From the NCBI GenBank assembly GCA_038030265.1, contig CM075943.1, forward strand, positions 46,562,001 through 46,626,000: a stretch of 64,000 nt of DNA. The letters run 5' to 3'. The notes beneath the pieces are model-generated. The model saw only the letters and a list, made by a program, of their open reading frames with translations, searched no databases and was not told the origin of the DNA. Of the stretch, positions 35,195 through 47,982 are shown one piece after another. Numbering within the stretch: the first letter of the stretch is position 1; the number at the start of each line of letters is the position of its first letter. The DNA comes from Corythucha ciliata (Eukaryota > Arthropoda > Insecta > Hemiptera > Tingidae). The position numbers were made by a program, and so were the translations under genes.

Positions 35195-36060
35195 GCCCCC
35201 TGGAGCCCCTCATAATGGGCCGATTTAATTCAAAATGAAATGGGACCATCTATAGTCTAACCTACGTTTATATCATGAATACTTCGTGAAGATGAGTTGC
35301 CTCTTCAACGAGATATGTGAGTTATTGGTGAGAAGTGTACACTTCCCCCCCCCCCTGGGGCTCCACCTATTGAACCAATTTTCTTCCAATTTAAATGGGG
35401 CCATATATGGCTCAACCAGTGTTCATCAAGATCGGTTGCCTTTTTTTAGGAGATGTGTGCGTTGGTGGGAAGTCCAACCCCCCCCCCTTCCCGGGCCTCT
35501 CACATTCAACCGATTGAATTCAAATTTCAATGAGACCATCTATAGTCTAACCTACGTTCAACATGAATATTTCATCAAGATCGGTTGCCTATTCTAGGAG
35601 ATATGAGCGTTGGTGAGAAGTGTACACTGTCCCCTTGGAGCCCCTCCTATTGGACCGATTTAACTCAAATTAAAATGGGACCGTACTTGGCTCAACCAAT
35701 GTTCAACATGAATATTTCATCAAGATCGGTTGCCTATTCTAGGAGATATGAGCGTTGGTGAGAAGTGTACACTGTCCCCTTGGAGCCCCTCCTATTGGAC
35801 CGATTTAACTCAAATTAAAATGGGACCGTACTTGGCTCAACCAATGTTCAACATGAATATTTCACCAAGATCGGTTGCCTATTCTAGGAGATATGACCGT
35901 TGGTGAGAAGTGTACACTGCCCCCTTGGAGCCCCTCCTATTGGACCGATTTGACTCAAATTGAAATGGGACCATCTGTGGCCCAACCGACGTGTATCACG
36001 AACATTTCATCAAAATCGGTTGGCTACTTTAGGAGATATGCGCGTTGGTATAAAGTGTAC
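35195..36060. repeat. 145-bp tandem repeat array, about six units
   Basis: Units contain CCTATTGGACCGATTTAACT, AAATGGGACC, CTCAACCAATGTTCAACATG, TCAAGATCGGTTGCC and TAGGAGATATGAGCGTTGGT. Clear unit starts at 35646, 35791 and 35936 give a period of exactly 145. Earlier units are more diverged and contain C-runs. The array ends with TGACAGACAGACAC, an ending commonly seen in arthropod minisatellites of the AGATCGGTT...GGAGATAT type. Confidence 0.9.
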
Positions 36061-38781
36061 TGACAGACAGACACGGAACCAAAGTTGTTCAGAAAGCTCT
36101 GAAACGCAAAAGGCAAGAGGAATTTTTGAAATCGGAGACCAAAAATTTTTTCACCTCGAGAAACGATCACAAAGCTTCCCATACCTTCAGTATTCGAGGA
36201 AGCAAAAGTTCTGACCAAATATGGGCCCGTCCTCGACACTTCCGCATGCGAAGAAAATATACATTTTCCCCCAGACTCTATTGATGCAGCAAATAACCGA
36301 ACGCTCTGGTTTTCCATTCTAAACGTTGAAGAATCCATCTCAGCAAATGGACATTCGCTGAAATTTGATCCCGCGAACATTCGTATACAAAATCATTGAA
36401 TTTTCTTTCCCCAATACATTTGTTTAAATAAATATAATTGGATATAAATTGGTTATTTGCCCATGAAAACCTTCACAGCCTTTTGAATACTGCTCAACAA
36501 TTTATTGAGCACCACCGACAAAGGGTACCAAAAGGACAGAATAAATTTTAAGTTTTAGGGCGGCCAATCAGAATCTGTCAGCCCAAAACAGAGAACGTTA
36601 TTAAAAAATAGTATTTGGCGGATTAAAAATTTGTGTTTTTTCTGTTTCAGGAGGTCTAATAAGGACCAGCAAGGTAAGTCTTAGTTTGTTAAGCAACAGA
36701 CGAATTGAAGATGGTCCCATCCTCATTGTCAGAATTTCAGCACTATACCTGATTTATTGAATAAAAGAAGTAACGATTTGTTGACAATCAAGTCAAATAA
36801 CGTCCCAAATTTCACGTGTACACGTCAATCAGCGTGGCATCGTCTTCAAAACCAACAAAGGTTTTAGTTTTTGTTGTACTGTATTATATGTATATTTTTC
36901 ATTTCTTAATTTGTTGCTTACGGAGCCAGGTCACTAGGCACGTGGGGGTTTCCTGAGTTTCCTTTTTCAAATTATGTAGGTACGTTCAACTTCACAAGAG
37001 TGCTCATTCATATAGTGCCCGAAGCCCAATTTAACGTGAATTTACTGGCTCAAAAGGATAGACTTTGATCCTTCGAGTTTTTTCATTTTTAGGGCTTCGT
37101 TGGTTTTCAACCACAAACCTTTATAACGACGTCGTCCAAAAAATCAACAATCACGAATTTAAAAATATCCGTTTGACTGATTTTGCTAACGTAACGTAAA
37201 TTCAACGAGTTTTGTTTTTTATCTTGATGTCAGCCAGGGCTAACTGAAAACTTAATGTGTCTCTGTCCCCTCTTCGCCATCATCACGACTGTCGTCTGCA
37301 ATCTTCGAAACACTCAAAAAACAAGCTCACTTGCCGTACAACTTCGTTATAACGACCCCTTTTGAACAGCGACCTGTTTAGCGATAGTAAAAGTTTTGTT
37401 GTGAGGGGGGCGGGTCCTAGATTTGTGCGTGGTTGTTGTCGCCCGTCCCCTACCCGTTTCCCTGTCTGTTTTCACAAAATTCGAGGTAGCTTGCTGCGTT
37501 AAAGCACGCATATTCACGCTATTCTTGACACGAAGTTTAGTGAAATATGTCGTCACTATTGGTACTCGGTCGTTCTCAGTGCTTGAATGTCGATACCCTG
37601 AAACCATCACAAGCGAGATACAATACAATAATAAGCAGGTGGGCTCCTTCCCAGTCGAACTCACTGGGAAGGACTGATTTTTGGGGCCCCGTGGGTCTTC
37701 TCATTTCGACTGCGAGGGAGTCGCAATGCACTCTCTTCCTTCGACTAATTTGAAAAAGTGACTAATTACCGTGTGCATTGCTATAACATTCTGGGGGACG
37801 ATGAACTCGGGCATTGGTGCAGGATATCCTAATAAAAGCTGCGGCGCGGGATGACAGGAGGAGCGTTGCGTTGCCAAACGTCCAACACCCTCTCAATGAA
37901 AAGTAAAAAATGACCGAGGCCGATTTGTCCATATTTTTCAACTCACCAGAAAATGAATGCACCACCGCTCGAAACATTGTGGTACATGATTCAAGTCGAA
38001 AACACGCCTTGGTCACTTTTATTAATTATCACAGAGCACAGAGTGGGGGTCTTTCAGGTTGATCTCCGAAAAGTAAGTGAAGAGAAGACTTTTCTTACTA
38101 GGAAAATGCGTTAACCTTGGTTGTATGGTCTGCTAGTTTCTATTTTTTTTTTGCTATGCCTTTTGAATATTTTGTTCTGTGCGAAAATTGTCAGTCCCCT
38201 ATCCAACCAAACAACATATTTTTAGCCCCTGAAATGTCGTGGCTCTGGAAGGTTTATCTAAAATCATACACTAAAGAGTATGATAGAAAATAATTGTCTT
38301 CGGAGGTAGAGGGGCACAATTGTAACTACTTCGCCTACGTATATCCCATGTTTTAATCTAAAAATGATAATTTCCCAAAATAAATTGCCTAGTAGCAGTC
38401 TGTTATTAACGTATCCGCGAGCCAAGTTTAGCCGAGTGTAGTGAAGTGAGCTGCCGAAAACTAATGCGAGAGGAAATGGACGAAGAATACGTAGGCAAGA
38501 AACCGCACTGCTCGTCCATATAAGCGCGGCTGGACTCTTCGATTTTCTAAGAAAGTAGCTTTTTAGAAATCCCGGCCTTCGGAAATCTCGAAAATTCCTT
38601 CAACACGCTGCAAACATGCCCTCCCCCAAATATGCCTAAGGTTAAGGCGGAAGTTAAGACAGTTCCACCGATAAAAAAAACAGTCAAATTAAGAAACACC
38701 GAGAAAAAACTTGATTCGAAACAAATTCAGTCTTACATTTAAATATAAACAAAAAAAAGTCTTACGAAATTACTTAAAGCA
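36061..38781. other. Intergenic, one orphan exon-like segment
   Basis: No gene recognised. At 36651-36673 a 23-nt segment lies between a good acceptor (TTTTTTCTGTTTCAG) and a good donor (GTAAGTC) but has no partner that I can identify. Downstream sequence includes the 3' flank of gp210. Confidence 0.45.
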
Positions 38782-41700
38782 TTACAAACTTCGACATCGA
38801 GATGGTCTGGGGTGACCGCGGGCTTCATCAATCAAATTATCGAGTTCAGGTCCTCGTCCGTCTGAAATTTGAAGTGTTGAAAATTATCCGTAAAAACATT
38901 TCAAATGATTATTGAAGATAATTACGGTTGTAAACAGCGTTATACTGCATTTGTTCGTAGTCCAGGGTGTCTGAAGGTGGGACATTCACTTGAGAAAGGA
39001 CAAAAAACGAGGATGAGCGAGATTATATTAACCTATCAAGAAAATCTCAACTTACGGTAAGCGTACACCAAGAGTACTAAAGGGATGATGATGCCCAAAA
39101 TCCAATTTGGATACGAAAAGAATCCCTGCAGAATACTCGCCACGAACGGATTGTTGTACGATTTTTTGTCTCCATCTTGGTCGTAAAATATTTCCCGTTG
39201 CTCGTCAATGAAGATGGGTATTTGAATCGTTTGCGACGTCAGTGGCGAACGAACTGTAACGTAATGGTCGCCGCCTCTTTTATTTGTTTGCATCCAGAAA
39301 CGTCCGTCCAATTCAACAAGGTACATGGCCATTTGTGGCCGACGCGATGGAGTTTTGACGGAAACAATGTTAGTGGCGTCGGATTCAACCTGCGATAAAA
39401 AACGTAAAATCAGCTCCGAATCATTATGGGAGAAAAGATTGGTGCAAACAATAAGTTGATCGAGAACTTCGTCGACCCCGATGATCGTTAGGGGTGATCC
39501 ATTTCGTTCAGGGTGATAGTACAACTTGGGAGTTGGAACGTAGACGCTAGGCACAAATCTAAGTCTCGTAGATTCTGTCGGAAGACGCTGGTGCTTAGCG
39601 GTGAGAGTAATATTGCTCGCAATTACGCTTAGATTGTAATTCGGTCCATTCAATACGGTAATTTCACACGTGAAAGCTCCTATAAATAACTTATTTAGAA
39701 ACATAACACTTTTTTTTGAAAAACAAAAAAACACACAAACCAATGTCCAAGTCGAAGGACGGTCGAACAGAAAAAACGTTTTCAACGGGTAGAGCATAGA
39801 CCTGAGATTCGTAGCGTATTTCGCATGTGAAGGGGAATGAAGCCTGGTACTCGGCGACAGTCGGGTGACATTTCATGGCTGGGAAATTAATCGAATTCGG
39901 AGACTCCTTCCTGTGTTTTTCATTCAAGAAATGAACAGGAACCGAAAACTTGGATCCAGGCGACGAGTTCGTTATGATCGAGCGAGTCGGTGATCCAAAG
40001 TGAAGCTGAAATGATATAATTGTGAAGTTTTGAAGTTTTAGTTGAATTTTAAATAAGTCGGATTGAATGATTATAGGTACACTCAGAGCGGGGTAGACTT
40101 CGATTGTAGTCGACGACATAACGCGAATGTTGGGCTCGTTGGCTGTAAAAGTGACTACCGAGCTCCCGGTGCGCAGGGCTCTAGCCACTCCAGTTTTGTC
40201 GACAGCTACCACGTTACGATTTTCAGACTTCCAGGTCCCACTCATGCCACATGAGACTAGCGATAAGCATATGATTTCTCCCTCGCTCAAGTGAGTCTGT
40301 CGAGGAGTAAACATATAATGAACTATGAAATGTTTCCTTCGTTTTTCGTAAACCTTAGAAAACTTACCCTTCTCGGGGATATATGATTTTCAACGGGAAT
40401 TTTTAGGAAATCTTCCAATTGTGATCCAGCAGTATTATAAATTTTGAGACTAGTCGAACCCGGTCTCTCGAGATTGACGAACGAGGTCTCGGGGGAACTT
40501 TGCGAGAAATGGACCTGAAACATTAAAAAACAAAAAAAACGGTAGGTACGCAGTACGCGCCACGCCTTAATTAATGAGATAAGTATACAAGATTACCTTG
40601 TCAAAAATATTGGCTTTCATTTTGATGTTTGATGGAGCAGAGTAAAATACGCTCCCGAACTGGTCGTGGTACGTAGTTTGCAATTTCAATTGAATGCCCT
40701 GCGGGAAGGACTGTAAGCCCGCGTCGGACACTTCCGGCATTTCCAATTCACTCAAAACATTGGTCATCATGTATTGCACGTCCTTGACCTAATGAGAGAA
40801 ATTTGAAGGCAATGGGAAACAACTTCGCAATTTTCCCAACTTACCTGTATTCCGAGTGTTAAAATCTGAGGGGGATTGTAGTAGGACCGTGCAATGACAT
40901 CTGAAAATCCAGTCCCATACGAGCGAACGCTGAGCGTTCCGGATGAATCGACTTTAACTAAAGATTTATCTGCGCCCGCAGCTCCGTCTAATGAAGAATC
41001 TATGTCTATCACCGAATATTCGATTTCTTCATCCTGTGAGATAAAAAGTGTAATTTACCGAAATAACAGAGGAAAAAGCGACAAAGTTACCTCTTTGCTC
41101 GTTTTAATCCTAAACTCTGAGCCCGGGGCCACCAGTAAAGTAGCTGATTGTAACTTAGGAATTTCCCACTGGTGCAATTCGAAAATTTCGAGTTCTAGGG
41201 AGCTATTGTGGACAAAAGTAGACCTATCTTGGTTACGTCCAGTAACACTAAGCGTGATTTGTACCAGACCGGGTTTCAGTCCTTTCAGGCGCATTGAAAG
41301 TTTATCTTCGTCCTTCACCTTCACCGTTAACAACAACATTACAATTTCGACACCGTAAGTAAATGAAAAAAAAGGGTTTTGAGAAAACTCAAATACCTCA
41401 ATGCCGGCGTCCTGCAATGGATTACGCAACTGAGCCACGCTCGTTGATGAAGAGGCCCACTTAAATTTCAACGAAGGAGTGACCGAGCCGAGAATGAATG
41501 GGGTAATCGACGGTGGAACACCCGAAGCCCAGAGAGGAATTGTGTTTCCCACACCAATTCTGCTGATTGGCGAGGCAATCCTGACACCTTCAAGTGCTAC
41601 AACTTGAACTTCAATACTATCGCGACAGTGGACTTGACCGTTCAGACCGACGGCCATGGCATTAAGAGACGATCGACCTGACGAGCATTAAAAAACATTT

Positions 41701-44700
41701 AACAACAGCGCACAAAGGAGGAAAATAATAAAAGGTTGTACCTAAATGTACGCCTTTAACGATCCCGTTTAGGGACACGGAGATTGAGTACGTATCCCCT
41801 ACAATGAACTGAATGCCTGGATCAGGGAGTGGTCCTCCACGCACAGAAACCTGGACTTCAGCTCCCAGAGTCAAGGTGAGAGTTCGAGGCATTATTTTGA
41901 TGGGCTCGAACACCTTCAATTAGGGCATTAAATGAAATGCAGCGCATCCACACTATTCAAAAAAACATACCTGAACGTTGATAACTTCACTGGCAACATC
42001 CATACACTTGAACATTATGATTGTTTCGCCCAAGGTGGCGGCTTTCAAAGGAACTTGAACGACTCCCTTCGATTTTTCCGAAAATGAAATGGGCGAACCG
42101 CCACGATCTAACTGTACTATTGATGGATGTCCAAAAGTTAATTTCAAGTCCAGTTCATCCTTTGTTATTCGGGGAAACGCAAGAGGGTGATCATCACTAT
42201 CGAATAGTTTAACTATGGCGAAGAAAGAACTGCCCAAAAGTATTTTGTCAGGTATTTCAACTTTGATTGACGCCACTTTGAGTACCTGGTTTTAATTGGT
42301 CATGTTATAGATCGTAAGTAATATTTAAAACTTGCAATGTATACTTACTAGAAGGTCGACTCGTACTGGATCAGTAGCAGCACAAAGATCCCTTATAAAT
42401 AAAACTCCTTTTCCTTCGTTTTTCGGACTTATAACCAGATTGGGTTGGGCGAATTCGAACTGGGCGAGATCGGGAGGCGACAGTTTAAAGTCATAGTATC
42501 CCGAGCCGTTTGTAACTCGCACGGTGACTCTATTGTCTGGATGGTTCACAACTGACACTGACGTCGGTTCCGCGGTGGTTTGTTTGACGACGGTCACCAG
42601 GACGAAATTTTCCAATGCGGATGTTTGTTGTGGCGAGGCAGGGGTGGAAATGCGGAGACTATTCAAAATGGAACGCCGGTAACCGACGACCTTGCCGGTT
42701 ATCATCAAATTTCCAGTCTTGTTTTTGACGGTTACTGGTTTAAAGTGGCCCGATGGAATCATTAGACCAGAGGAATGTTCAGTTTCTTTGAGCAGAACAG
42801 AGTCTCGTAAATCGGTGAAAGCTCCATCACGAGGATCGAAGATCCAGTCAAAAGAAAGACTAGTCGCATTATCAAATTCTCTTCCAGCACTGTCCTTAAC
42901 GGTAACGATTAGGTTTAGATGACTAGAAACACTTGTCAAGGTACTTTCCTCGCTTTTAGCAGGGCACAGAGGATCTTTCTCAGTTTTAACGGACAAATAC
43001 GCAGGAGAAGCGCACACTACAGTGATAACAGCAGTAGCTTCTATGCCACAACATCTCTGAACCAGTGGATCACTTTTAACCGAGAGAGTGAAATCTGTTT
43101 CACCAATTGTCAAACAAGAAACCTTAAAAGCGTAGATCGGCTGCTTTGAAGCAAGTGTCTCATATCTAATTAAATTCTTATCCGCGGACACTTCACTCGT
43201 CAGTTTTCGTATGCCGGGAAAGGGGCCGTCGGCAAAAGCGATTTGAATCGAAGATCCAACGGCCAAGACTACGTAGGCTTTTGTCGGGGCAGGATGAAGT
43301 GGTTGCAGGGGCTTGTAAGCTGACACTACTGTGTACCCAGTTAATTCATCTTTACCGCTGCCGTAACTTACGGACACCTTGGAAAGTCCAGCTTGTGTGG
43401 GAACGATGGCTACCACGCCGCACGCTTCACCGACAGGGGTTCGTTCTAGGCTTGAGTTGTAGTAGAACCTGAGTAAAATAAAATACAAATATTAACATTA
43501 GTTCCTTCGGATGATAGTTCCAGAGAATTTTGTCGTGATGTCGAGCATCGAGGGATTTCAAAGAAAAAATAGATGGCTGCCTTTTGAGGGAACAGTCAAT
43601 ACGACAATGACGAACATGTGGGAATTTTGCGCCATCAGAGCACTAGCTCTGAATTGCACCCCCCACCTCATCGAACAAGTGTTGACGTTATCTACTCAAA
43701 ATACGTATTTGTAGCGATCATTAAGCAAAATTGTAGAGAAACAAAATCACGAATTACCCGTCTTCTGTTGTCACGTGGAACTCCAAGAATTGACATTGAG
43801 TGATGCGAACTTTCTCCAATTTACTCCCAGGGCGTACTGACACGTGACGGTATAGCACAACGTTCAAGAATATCGGTTGGCCCACTTCAGCCTCGTAGGT
43901 ATGGTCGAGTATTTCAAGCCTGGCAGGACGCAGGACGACCACAGACGACGTCGCTTTGCCGTAGCATTCGGTGTCCCACTGAAGACAAACTTCAATTGTC
44001 GACTCGCCGATACTGAAAACATTCAGCTGTCCCGACTGACCAACGGAAGCAACGGCTTCATTGGTGGACCGCCAAGTGAGGCTTCCGTCTCCCCCTGACA
44101 CTAGATAGTTCAAGTGGAACCTGAAAAAAAGAGAAAAGTTTAGGTAGAACACAATTTTTGGACCACACCTAACTAAGTTACTTGGATATTCGCTCGCTCC
44201 ACGGAACAAAGACAAAAGGAGGGTCAAGTTTCAGCGCAGGGACAACATTCAACAATTCCGAGGCCGACGGGATTATAGTCAGGCTTGGACATGACCCTCT
44301 ATTGGTTGTAATAAGGGCCGACTTGACTTGACCAACTTGTGGCTGAGCCCCAACTCCTCGAATAAAAGTCATGTTTGGTGTCGATTCAGTAATCGAAAAA
44401 GATTCACTCGAAACTACAGTATTCACCCGAAGGTTCTGTCCAATTTGAAGCTTGTGATTATCCCTGTAGAGCAACAGTTAAACAACAAAAAATTGGACCA
44501 CATAGTTCCAAAGAAACTTCCAAACTATCAAAACCACCTGGGGCCCTATTTAGAGTTGTGTCGGGCAAAATCCAGGAACGCTACGTCAGAAATAATGCTA
44601 CCCCCCCACCATAGCAACCACCTCACCTGAGTTTTTCCCGACACCTTTAACTAGGGCCCCTGAACTGTTTAGAATCGAAGGTCATTAGTTCTTGGTACAA

Positions 44701-46389
44701 CAATAAGCTTCAACGTTTTCACACCTGTCAAAGAGTTCGACGTGAATCGTAGCGGTCTGCCCGCTCAAAATGATCCAGTTATTATAAGGAACCATTGACA
44801 GAGTCAAATAAAACGGCTCAACGACGATTAAGATGGCTTTAGGAAATTTCGACGTCTCCAAATCAACTGGCAGGGTAGTGTCTTTCAATGATATCTTTAC
44901 TTTTCCGTGAGATTTAGCCATTATGAGTTCATTCTGTACTGAAGCAATTTTATGATCTTCCGACTCCAAGCTAAACCTTTTCGCGGCTAAATCAACAGCG
45001 ATAACGCGCCCCTGACGAATCTACAACAATTGAACAAGTTAGATCCATCTCGCGGAGTATCAAATTATTCAGGCATTACTTGAGTTAAAGAGTACTTTAT
45101 AGTGTCACCACAAGCAACGTAAGCTTCAGCTGGAGATAAAATTAAATTCTCAACTACGGTAATTGGAACGATGGTCCGTTTAACATTTTTGTACTCAACG
45201 TAAGGCAAATGTACTTCAACCTGAACATAATTAGAAAATGATTAAAACACAGTCTATGCGTAGAAATATCGAGATTCGAGGGTGCCAACGTGCTCGTTTC
45301 CATATAATCGTTAGTGATAGGTTGACGAGCTACACGTTCTCGAGGGCCAAGACCCCCAGTTTGTAATCACCATGGCAAGGGTAGTGAACCATGGGTGGCT
45401 TAGTGCAAGCTTGCTCAACTTGACTGAATGGAGTTTCTCCAAGCCCAGACAAAGGGTATGATGGGGTCGTTGAGGAGTTATAACCGGTATTCAGGGACAA
45501 CTCCGACAGAGGCATGTACAATGTGGGGTCGCCAAGATAGGATGACCATAGACAAGCTTATTCAGAGTAAATATTCAATTAAGTCCCAACAGTACGTGCT
45601 GAGGTACTTACTTGACCTGAGCCAGTTTTCATCCCCTCGAGTAATACCATGTGCCCCTTACGGCCCTCTTGATCAAACCGGTACATTGAATGCGGAGTTT
45701 CGTACGAAGATTCTCGAAAACTTATGAACTTAAGAACCGGATAGTTTTCGCGGGGCCCGTTAATAATGGACCACTCGAATTCAACACCTTCCAGAGTAGA
45801 AAACTCGTCGCCTAAACAATAGACATTGTACGTAATCAGGCAGATAAAAAATGATCAGCAAGAGAAGATAAAACAAATAGTACCGAGGCTGTTGTAGGCT
45901 CGAACTTCGAAGAGTTCAGGAGAGTCGTCCAGAAACAGTTCTCTAGTTTTTGTGACTACATTGAGTGAAGAAATAACGTCCAGAATGATGTCGGTACGGA
46001 AAACCTGTGGATTGGAGACGTCTTCTGCGAGAACGACTGCGATGCCCCGGGCAAGGCTTCGCGACAGAACAGAGAGCCGAGCTTTCAGCGAACATCTATT
46101 AAGACCGCTACCCTCGGTCATGGGAATAATTTCGACTAGATCTGGCCGCGTGGTCGTCCTGTAGAAAAAATATGAAACAGTCAAAAAAGAAGAGCGCATG
46201 GAAGAGGAATCAAAGGCTCGGGAGGACAGACCATTTGAAACAACCAGTTCCGATGACTTGCAGGGTGAAATTGACCGAAACATCGCGGAATACAGGTAGT
46301 AGAACTCGTGGTACGTTCAATTTAGACGAGGTGACATACGCGAACAGCAAAAAGATGCCGAAAATGATTGAAGTCTCTCTCGAACGCAT
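38782..46389 (-). CDS. gp210: Nuclear pore membrane glycoprotein gp210 (NUP210)
   Basis: Twenty exons on the minus strand, 1862 aa: 46389-46232, 46158-45884, 45811-45612, 45220-45080, 45020-44725, 44463-44182, 44120-43758, 43468-42349, 42285-41971, 41913-41742, 41677-41397, 41318-41091, 41033-40845, 40788-40597, 40514-40368, 40296-40081, 40005-39741, 39679-39056, 38970-38926, 38861-38782. The N-terminus has a signal peptide (IIFGIFLLFAYVTSS) then KLNVPRVLLP, the family's opening motif. Other hallmarks are RELFLDDSPELFEVRAYNS, HMVLLEGMKTGSGQ, VALEGVRIASP...IPLWASG, and an Ig-like BID domain (VDKTGVARALRTGSSVVTF). Near the C-terminus a transmembrane helix (WILGIIIPLVLLVYAY, about 1804-1820) is followed by a 41-aa tail. 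gp210 is a single-pass protein whose large lumenal domain lies in the perinuclear space and rings the nuclear pore. Phases match at every junction. Exons 12 and 14 have alternative acceptors six bases away. The 75-nt intron 40006-40080 is open in frame. Confidence 0.96.
44538..44662. mobile_element. MITE family E, copy 3 (gp210 intron 5)
   Basis: Ends CTGGGGCCCTATTTAGAG and AACTAGGGCCCCTG, with GTGTCGGGCAAAA / TTTTTCCCGACACC as the next pairing. The interior, read in reverse, contains TAGCATTATTTCTGACGTAG and CGTTCCTGGAT, matching copy 1 in opposite orientation. Confidence 0.85.
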
Positions 46390-46614
46390 TTTACCGGCAC
46401 GAACACTGAATCACATACAGACGATTTTATCTTGTTGCCGTTGCCGCCTTGTACTTTCGGACTGTGTGGTTGTTCATGACAAAAAAAAAAAGTGAGTTAA
46501 CAAGAATCCCGCCGAGAAAACGAGAAAGAGGTAGCAAAAGGTTTCGTCTGGTCTGGTCTACTCATAACCTTGTCTAGTATTCATCCAAGAGCTTTCAAGT
46601 TTGAAAAGATAAAA

Positions 46615-47740
46615 CGGGCCTGAGGTTAGCCCTAAATCTGCCCTAAAAATGAGTCCTGAGTCTAGAGCCAACAAATTAAAAAGCTAACAAAACTAGAAAT
46701 GAGCTCTAGGGACAGCCTAAATGGCAGATAATTCAACAATAACTGATAAGGTGGTGGGATGTTATTGTAGGGGATGGAAGGTAACGTGCGTGAGCTACCA
46801 CACATTACGTTAAAGGGGATAGAAGCAATTATTGAGAATTAGGACACATTGATTTATCTGAAACTTTTCTGTCGCCTGTTAGCTAACTCATAACTCTGGG
46901 AAAAGTCTTAAAATATCCGCAGGAGGCTAAACAACAAGGGAAAACTATCCGCCAGCGTCGAGATTTCCTCGTTCGTAAATGGGGTGGGGGTAAATGGCCG
47001 TAATCTGGGGCAGCAACACTCAAAACTCCGCCACGGTCAAAAGGAATGGCGAAAAACTTTGGAAAAGTCTTAAAATATCCGTAGGAAGCTAAATAACAAG
47101 GGAAAACTATCCGCCAGCGTCTAGATTTTCTCGTTCGTGAATGGGGTGGGGGTAAATGGCAGTAAACGGCCGTATTCTGGGGCAGCAACACTCAAAACTC
47201 CCACAAACCCCGCTGACGCTGGCGGATAGTTTTCCCTTGTTGTTTAGCCTCCTACGGATATTTTAAGACTTTTCCCAAAGTTTTTCGCCATTCCTTTTGA
47301 CCGTGGCGGAGTTTTGAGTGTTGCTGCCCGAGATTACAGCCATTTACCCCCACCCCCGATTTCACCAACTTGTTAAACCACGATCAACAACTAATCACGA
47401 TTACAATGTAAACACTTATATCACAATAGATATGAGTCGTCACTGGCAACTAATCACGGTCAACTTTAAACGGGATCAATTTTGTTGGTGAAAATGGGCC
47501 TAAGTAATTGCTCCTATCCCCTTAACGTTTTCTGTGGTATACCTTCTACCCTCTACAATAATATCCCACCACCTTATCAGTTATTGTTGAATTATCTGTC
47601 GTTTAGGCTGCGCCTAGACTTTATTTTTGAAATTTTCAATTTTGTTAGCTTCTCTATTTGTTGGCTCTAGACTAGAGGGGTCATTTGTGTATTGCGGTTT
47701 AGTATCTTATAAGCATTTTTAGGGCTAACTTCACGCACGT
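46615..47740. mobile_element. About 1.1-kb foldback between gp210 and BOLA1
   Basis: Outer arms: GAGGTTAGCCCTAAA at the left and TTTTTAGGGCTAACTTC at the right; inner arms CAATAACTGATAAGGTGGTGGGA and its complement near 47560-47590. Inside, a segment of about 160 bp (GGAAAAGTCTTAAAATATCC ... AACTATCCGCCAGCGTC ... GCAGCAACACTCAAAACTCC) occurs twice directly (from about 46898 and 47060) and once inverted (47220-47355). It fills most of the divergent promoter space of the two genes. Confidence 0.85.
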
Positions 47741-47982
47741 GAAGAAAAAGATATCCAAATCCCTAAGACAGGAGCCAAGCCGTGGTGAATGTCAAAGATT
47801 CTTCGTAAGTTGAAAGCATCGTATTTATGGGGGTGGGGCTTTAATTGAGGCAAAGTGGCCTCATGTGTGAACGACGTGGCCGGTTGAATATTCAGTCGGT
47901 TACAAACAGTTCTTCCCAAAATCCTAATAAATTACTTTTGTACTCTGATTTTTCAGGACATTCTGTTCGTTTCATAGCTAAC

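Noticed and set aside
35195..36060. Possible CRISPR array
   Set aside because: Units are 145 bp head-to-tail with no short repeat/unique spacer alternation, in a eukaryotic genome.
45330..45521. Minus-strand frame between gp210 exons 3 and 4
   Set aside because: It lies inside an intron whose flanking exons join perfectly in phase, and it resembles nothing known.
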